NCBI GenBank assembly: GCA_002346425.1 | Contig: DDZS01000077.1 | Span: 40,989-49,342, forward strand | Direction: 5' to 3' | Source of the DNA: Alphaproteobacteria bacterium UBA3002 | Lineage (GTDB): Bacteria; Pseudomonadota; Alphaproteobacteria; Rickettsiales; UBA3002 | Length of the DNA: 8,354 bases | Part shown: positions 5,577-8,354 of the stretch, one piece after another | How positions within the stretch are numbered: position 1 is the first letter of the stretch | Layout of the letters: each line of letters opens with the position of its first letter | The notes under the pieces: generated by a model | Databases searched by the model: none | Told to the model about the DNA's origin: nothing | The model's input: only the letters and a program-made list of their open reading frames with translations | Program-made: the position numbers and the translations under genes

Positions 5577-5740
5577 GCGATCCGCAAAATAATTCTCACG
5601 TTCAATGCTGCAAGCAGTTTTTTGCCGATGGGCAATGCTGCGGGCGCGGAATCGCCGATATTCCTGAAACAGTAGAACAGAATAATAAAAAGACAGTTAT
5701 TTCTAGTTCTCTCTCGCAGAGTGGAAAAGCTCAAGCATGA
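5573..5740 (+). CDS. Small cysteine-rich protein (CC-x8-CC)
   Basis: A 55-residue protein bounded by ATGA overlaps at both ends (5573-5576 and 5737-5740), which is the main argument that it is a gene. The only distinctive feature is two cysteine pairs, C12-C13 and C22-C23, in QCCKQFFADGQCCGRG; four cysteines so spaced could bind one zinc ion. The C-terminal half is polar, rich in Ser, Asn and Lys, and probably unstructured. I do not recognise the family. Confidence 0.62.
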   Translation: MSDPQNNSHVQCCKQFFADGQCCGRGIADIPETVEQNNKKTVISSSLSQSGKAQA

Positions 5741-6177
5741 GCAGTGTGCATTTTTCCAGTGCCAGCGATGAATGGCCTACACCAGATGAATATTTTGTTC
5801 GACTACGGACGCTTTTTAATTTTGTGCTTGATCCTTGCGCAGATGAAAAAAATGCTAAAGCTCCTCATTTTTTCACTCGTGAACAGAATGGCCTTGCGCA
5901 ATCGTGGCACCACGGCGGCGCAGTATTTATGAATCCACCCTATGGGCGAGGTATTTCTGATTGGGTAAAAAAGGCCTACGATACAGCGCTAGAAGGAACG
6001 CCAGTTGTATGCTTGTTGCCTGCTCGCACCGATACCAAATGGTGGAAAGAATATTGCGCTAAAGGCTTAGTGCATTTCGTGGCAGGCCGTTTAAAATTTG
6101 GCGATCATAAAAATAGTGCACCCTTCCCTAGCGCTATTGTGATCTTTGCTAATTTAGATGCGCGAGGCACGCAATGA
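5737..6177 (+). CDS. Phage DNA N6-adenine methyltransferase (Dam-like, PF05869 type)
   Basis: A 146-residue protein that would methylate adenine N6 in DNA, using S-adenosylmethionine. The N-terminal SDEWPTPDEYF (10-20) and LDPCADEKNAK (31-41) are typical of the phage DNA N-6-adenine-methyltransferase family, and FMNPPYG (64-70) contains the catalytic NPPY. Further family blocks are LPARTDTKWW (94-103), FVAGRLKFG (114-122) and APFPSAIVIF (128-137). The length is slightly below the common 160-180 residues, but all motifs are present, so it should be active. The target is probably GATC, though phage members vary. It sits in the replication operon with ATGA overlaps on both sides, so it would be made together with the initiator and loader, and may methylate newly copied phage DNA. 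Confidence 0.95.
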   Translation: MSSVHFSSASDEWPTPDEYFVRLRTLFNFVLDPCADEKNAKAPHFFTREQNGLAQSWHHGGAVFMNPPYGRGISDWVKKAYDTALEGTPVVCLLPARTDTKWWKEYCAKGLVHFVAGRLKFGDHKNSAPFPSAIVIFANLDARGTQ

Positions 6178-6782
6178 GCCACACGCATCGCTTGCTTTCA
6201 TCTCTCAAATATGGCATAGCTACGACAAGAGTTGAAACCTCTTTCCGTAGCGGTAGCGCCCCCGAAAGTATTGGCGCTATTTTTATGCCCGCTTTCTGGC
6301 GGGAGTCTGTGAATATAATACCCGCAAGGGGAATAAGCAGACTTGTCTACGGCAAGGTTTCACCTCCCGCCACCAGAGTGGGTTTTGAAACGCCTTCTGG
6401 GGTGGCTGTATTAAACGCCAACCGTAGAGGCTTTCATGACCAAAATTATCTTTCTTCCTATTGCTACCCAATCACTCCAACTGATCGAACAGGATGGCGT
6501 GCGCTATGTGTCGCTCGACGCGTTAGCGCAGCTATTAGATCACCCATCATGCGCCCGCACACGCCTCGACATATTGCTTGGCCGAAGCGAAGGCGCGATG
6601 ACAGGCGGCTCGGTGCGCCAGATCGCCAAAGAAAGCGGCGGCTCTGTCCGCGCATTAACGATCCGTGCGGCCATCATCATGCTCGCCCGATCCCGCGCGC
6701 GCGATACGCTGGCTTTGCACGATATACTGGTGCAACAGATCGGCTAATCACCAGCCCGCCCATCAAAATCAAAAAGCAATAA
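6174..6782 (+). CDS. Uncertain ORF over the antisense-RNA locus, Ash/Icd-like in position
   Basis: An open frame of 202 codons starts in an ATGA overlap with the Dam gene, the pattern of the operon. Its first 90 or so residues cover the C4-like RNA region; from 6436 on it runs out of frame with a better-supported gene. Residues PPATRVGFETPSGVAVLNANRRGFHDQ are mostly dictated by the RNA structure. Phage databases contain many ORFs over C4-type loci labelled Ash or Icd-like (cell-division inhibitor), named after P4 ash and P1 icd, and this frame resembles them in layout. The second half is rich in Arg, Pro and His and looks like shadow translation. A short leader peptide that ends at, or is regulated by, the RNA is possible. 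I regard translation of the whole frame as doubtful. Confidence 0.3.
   Translation: MSHTHRLLSSLKYGIATTRVETSFRSGSAPESIGAIFMPAFWRESVNIIPARGISRLVYGKVSPPATRVGFETPSGVAVLNANRRGFHDQNYLSSYCYPITPTDRTGWRALCVARRVSAAIRSPIMRPHTPRHIAWPKRRRDDRRLGAPDRQRKRRLCPRINDPCGHHHARPIPRARYAGFARYTGATDRLITSPPIKIKKQ
6233..6250 (+). promoter_or_regulatory. Upstream target of the antisense RNA (a1/b1- or seqA-like)
   Basis: TGAAACCT (6233-6240) and CCGTAG (6245-6250) are complementary, in the right order, to AGGTTTCA (6355-6362) and CTACGG (6347-6352) within the RNA. P4 and P1 immunity loci place one such target before the RNA and one after it. Pairing here could end transcription early. Function is inferred from complementarity. 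Confidence 0.5.
6287..6410 (+). ncRNA. C4-type antisense immunity RNA (P1/P7 c4, P4 cI-like)
   Basis: The segment is dense in structure: hairpin CCCGC/GCGGG (6288-6303), CCC-GCAA-GGG (6321-6330), and a long stem GCCACCAGA (6369-6377) with TCTGGGGTGGC (6396-6406, two bases bulged) capped by GTTT-TG-AAAC (6382-6391). TGGCGGGAG (6297-6305) can alternatively pair with CTCCCGCCA (6364-6372) over long range. Between the structures, TCTACGGCAAGGTTTCA (6346-6362) is complementary both to 6233-6250 and to the region just before ATG 6436, including the ribosome binding site (CCGTAGA, 6422-6428). Two targets and a two-part antisense sequence are the hallmarks of C4-type RNAs, which in P1, P7 and P4 are cut from a longer transcript and silence downstream genes. 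The ends are approximate. Confidence 0.68.
6411..6428 (+). promoter_or_regulatory. Downstream target of the antisense RNA, over the ribosome binding site of the next gene
   Basis: AAAC (6413-6416) and CCGTAGA (6422-6428) can pair with GTTT (6357-6360) and TCTACGG (6346-6352) of the RNA. CCGTAGA overlaps the AGAGG ribosome binding site of the ATG at 6436, so pairing would hide it. This corresponds to a2/b2 of P1 c4 or seqC of P4. Confidence 0.55.
6436..6747 (+). CDS. Small protein in the antirepressor position of a C4 locus, unknown function
   Basis: A 103-residue protein with an AGAGG ribosome binding site 5 bases before ATG; that site is the predicted target of the antisense RNA. Residues 20-36 (DGVRYVSLDALAQLLDH) resemble the opening of phage antirepressor/Bro-N-type domains, which often begin with GxxYVSLRxLCExLG. 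The rest (SVRQIAKESGGSVRALTIRAAIIMLARSRARDTLALHDILVQQ) reads as a small helical, possibly HTH-like domain. In P1 the gene silenced by C4 is the antirepressor ant, so an antirepressor or early regulator is a reasonable guess, but the protein is much shorter than Ant and I cannot assign it. Codon use is G/C-rich and regular, unlike the frame that overlaps it. The next gene begins 71 bases downstream. Confidence 0.75.
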   Translation: MTKIIFLPIATQSLQLIEQDGVRYVSLDALAQLLDHPSCARTRLDILLGRSEGAMTGGSVRQIAKESGGSVRALTIRAAIIMLARSRARDTLALHDILVQQIG

Positions 6783-6785
6783 CAG

Positions 6786-6801
6786 CACGGCGTTTGCCGT
6801 G
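6786..6801 (+). promoter_or_regulatory. Perfect hairpin just before the ribosome binding site of the replication initiator
   Basis: CACGGC-GTTT-GCCGTG gives a perfect 6-base-pair stem with a 4-base loop, ending 6 bases before the GAGG of the initiator gene. No T-run follows, so it is not an intrinsic terminator. It may tune translation or mRNA stability, or bind a protein. It lies in the only untranslated gap of this part of the operon (6748-6818). Confidence 0.4.
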
Positions 6802-6818
6802 GACAGTGAGGTAGTATT

Positions 6819-7613
6819 ATGACCAATGCACGCTTTTGCATTATTCCGGCGCGCGCGCTGGGTGACAAGCGACTGAACCGTACCGACATTATGGTTTTAA
6901 ATGCGCTGGGTATGTTTGGCGACCGTGACGGGTGGAGTTTTCCATCTACCAGCACCATCGCCGAGATGATCCAGGCGCATCGCACCTCGGTAAGCAAAGC
7001 CATCTCTAATCTGGTCGCTTGCGGCTATGTCGAGGCGCGTTTGCGCTATCGTGACGATGGTGGTCAGACGTCCAATGAATACCGCATTTTATTCGACGCG
7101 CCCGCCCAAGGCACGCTTGATTTCGGTAGTTCCGAAACAGGCGAAATAACGGTTAACCCCCCTGTAGTGGATTCGCCACCCCCCTGTAGTGAATCCACTA
7201 CACCCCCTGTAGCGTCTGGTACTACACCCCCTGTAGCTGAGCCGCTACACCGTAATGTACCCAAGATAACTACCCAAGTTAATGATTCCGATAAATCGGG
7301 CGAATGCGATTCGCCGGATGTGGATGTGGTGGGCATGGTGGATTTCAAGCGGGTGTTATTTTCCGAAGGCCTCAAGTTGCTTGGTGGCAAACCCGAGAGC
7401 AATCGCCCTCTGGTGGGGCGCTTGATCCGCGATTATGGCGAACAAGCGGTCGTCATGGCAATGCTGGAGGCCCAGCGCACCAGTGCCGTGGACCCGAAAG
7501 CCTACATCATGAAATTGCTAAAAGCGATCGGCAACCAGCCGAGCAAAACCAAGCATAGCGGATTTACACAACAGGATTACAGCGAGGGCACCGATGGCTT
7601 CATCGTCGTCTAA
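6819..7613 (+). CDS. Lambda-O-like phage replication initiator
   Basis: A 264-residue protein predicted to bind the phage origin and recruit the helicase loader. The N-terminal domain (about 15-92) is a winged helix: LNRTDIMVLNALGMFGD, SFPSTSTIAEMIQAHRTSVSKAISNLVACGYVEARLRY, then GGQTSNEYRILF as the wing. The middle (about 112-147) is Pro/Thr/Ser-rich and repetitive (TPPVA copies), because its DNA holds the origin iterons. The C-terminal domain (about 173-236, MVDFKRVLFSEGLKLLGG...LVGRLIRDYGEQAVVMAMLEAQR...DPKAYIMKLL) is the helical domain found at the end of many phage initiators, likely to contact the loader. ATG 6819 has GAGG at 6808-6811. It overlaps the loader gene by 20 bases, the O-P order of lambdoid phages. 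Family assignment is by eye but consistent in all parts. Confidence 0.85.
   Translation: MTNARFCIIPARALGDKRLNRTDIMVLNALGMFGDRDGWSFPSTSTIAEMIQAHRTSVSKAISNLVACGYVEARLRYRDDGGQTSNEYRILFDAPAQGTLDFGSSETGEITVNPPVVDSPPPCSESTTPPVASGTTPPVAEPLHRNVPKITTQVNDSDKSGECDSPDVDVVGMVDFKRVLFSEGLKLLGGKPESNRPLVGRLIRDYGEQAVVMAMLEAQRTSAVDPKAYIMKLLKAIGNQPSKTKHSGFTQQDYSEGTDGFIVV
7157..7249 (+). repeat. Four iterons inside the initiator gene: probable phage replication origin
   Basis: CCCCCTGTAG occurs four times, starting at 7158, 7180, 7203 and 7227 (spacing 22, 23 and 24 bases, about two helix turns). Three copies run into an inverted repeat: TGTAGTG-AATC-CACTACA (7185-7202), TGTAG-n9-CTACA (7208-7226) and TGTAGC-TGAGCC-GCTACA (7232-7249); the first copy has only GTGG-n5-CCAC. 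Iterons with internal dyads inside the initiator gene, followed by a more A/T-rich stretch (about 7250-7305), are the layout of lambda ori within O. Binding by the protein encoded here is inferred. Confidence 0.78.
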
Positions 7614-8354
7614 CACGTTGCCCACGCTGGAACGCAAAGAGGTCGCGCTTACCTGCCCCACGCATGGCGCAGTGGTGGCCCAGGTGTTCAAACTATACGG
7701 TGATTGGAGCAAACCCAGTTGCCCCACCTGTGATGCGGAGATTAAAGCCGAGAAAGAGCAAAAGGCGCAGTATCATGAACTACGCAGCCAGCAACAGGCC
7801 AACCAGCGCGCGCTTGAGTCCCGCATCCGGCGCAGTCTGATTCCGCCGAGATTTGCGGATCGTGATTTCAGCAATTATTGCCCACAAAGCGACGCGGCGC
7901 ACAAGATCCTTAGCGAATGTCGTCACTATGCCGAGCAGTTCCCCGCTCATTTTGCCAAAGGCACCAGCATGATCTTTTGCGGGCATGCGGGCACGGGAAA
8001 AAGCCATCTAGCATGTGCCATCGCTAATCACGTTATGGGCTTGCATGACAAGACCGCGCTTTACATGAAAGCCGCCAAAGCCATCCGCATGGTTAAAGAC
8101 ACCTACGGCAAAAAAAGCAGCCAGAGCGAGCAAGAGGCGATCAACTGGTTTCGCACACCCGATTTACTAATTTTAGACGAAATTGGCGTGCAATTCGGCA
8201 CTGAGGTTGAGCGCTATATCATGTTTGAAATAATCAACGAGCGTTATGAGCAGCTCAAGCCGACCATCATGCTGTCTAACCTAGCCATCAATGGCCTGAT
8301 CGAGTGCGCTGGCGAACGGACCATCGACCGCATGAAAGAAAACGGCGGCAAGAT
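7594..8354 (+). CDS. DnaC-like AAA+ helicase loader (3' end beyond the window)
   Basis: 253 residues are visible, with no stop. The protein should load the replicative DnaB helicase at the phage origin, with the initiator encoded just upstream. N-terminus: a probable zinc site made by C21-x2-H24 and C43-x2-C46, then a charged coiled-coil-like stretch (50-80). The linker SLIPPRFADRDFSNY (81-95) is typical of DnaC/IstB relatives. AAA+ motifs: Walker A GHAGTGKSH (130-138), Walker B LLILDEIG (191-198), sensor I IMLSN (225-229) and an arginine-finger segment GERTIDRM (240-247). The start ATG 7594 lies in the end of the initiator gene and has GAGGG about 6 bases upstream, implying coupled translation. 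Only the last few residues are likely missing, since such loaders are usually 250-300 residues. Confidence 0.93.
   Translation, partial: MASSSSNTLPTLERKEVALTCPTHGAVVAQVFKLYGDWSKPSCPTCDAEIKAEKEQKAQYHELRSQQQANQRALESRIRRSLIPPRFADRDFSNYCPQSDAAHKILSECRHYAEQFPAHFAKGTSMIFCGHAGTGKSHLACAIANHVMGLHDKTALYMKAAKAIRMVKDTYGKKSSQSEQEAINWFRTPDLLILDEIGVQFGTEVERYIMFEIINERYEQLKPTIMLSNLAINGLIECAGERTIDRMKENGGK

Noticed and set aside
6192..6220. Possible promoter TTGCTT-17-CATAGC before the antisense RNA
   Set aside because: The -35 is fair but the -10 agrees at only three positions. The RNA may simply be cut from the operon transcript, as C4-type RNAs are.
7157..7249. CRISPR-like array
   Set aside because: The repeat is only 10-11 bases, the unit is 22-24 bases, and the repeats lie in a coding sequence; an iteron origin explains them better.
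6677..7402. Minus-strand frames opposite the 6436 gene and the replication initiator
   Set aside because: They are antisense shadows of well-supported genes, without start signals or recognisable domains.

Overview
The window looks like the integrase-proximal end of a temperate phage genome integrated in a proteobacterial chromosome. It carries the integration and immunity genes, then the early and replication genes, and it ends inside a helicase-loader gene. No structural, packaging or lysis genes are present. An alphaproteobacterial host is the best guess. The first 24 bases, read on the minus strand, match the anticodon-arm-to-T-stem part of an initiator tRNA(fMet) with an A-U pair in the anticodon stem, as I recall from alphaproteobacteria. 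This host call comes from memory of tRNA sequences and needs a database check.

Layout. (1) 1-2131, minus strand: the tRNA-derived attachment core, then (upstream along the minus strand) a two-helix membrane protein resembling Abi-alpha/DUF4393, an intact tyrosine integrase and a small MerR/AlpA-type DNA-binding protein. The membrane-protein gene is coupled to the integrase by an ATGA overlap, and its stop codon lies inside the attachment core. (2) 2142-3348: a divergent regulator pair. The minus gene is a Cro/CI-type HTH protein with a near-consensus promoter and an apparently leaderless start. The plus gene is an XRE HTH protein followed by a single-pass membrane protein. (3) 3337-4098, minus: a short DNA cytosine-C5 methyltransferase, convergent with the regulator operon. 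(4) 4235-8354, plus: one long, tightly packed early operon. Four of its junctions are ATGA overlaps. It holds several small conserved-looking proteins without known function, a phage-type Dam N6-adenine methyltransferase, a C4-type antisense RNA locus, a lambda-O-like replication initiator with iterons inside its own gene, and a DnaC-like AAA+ helicase loader cut by the window end.

How the parts work together (inference). A 15-base element, CTAWTAGWKTAWTTT, lies upstream of three minus-strand genes (the xis-like gene, the Cro-like gene and the methyltransferase), suggesting one regulator controls all three. The rightward operon has its own promoter with an unrelated palindrome between -35 and -10. 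A second layer of control is RNA-based: a structured RNA at about 6287-6410 carries a two-part sequence complementary to a site upstream of it and to the ribosome binding site of the downstream gene at 6436. This is the architecture of the P1/P7 C4 and P4 immunity systems. The initiator and loader genes together make a lambda O/P-style replication module, with the origin inside the initiator gene.
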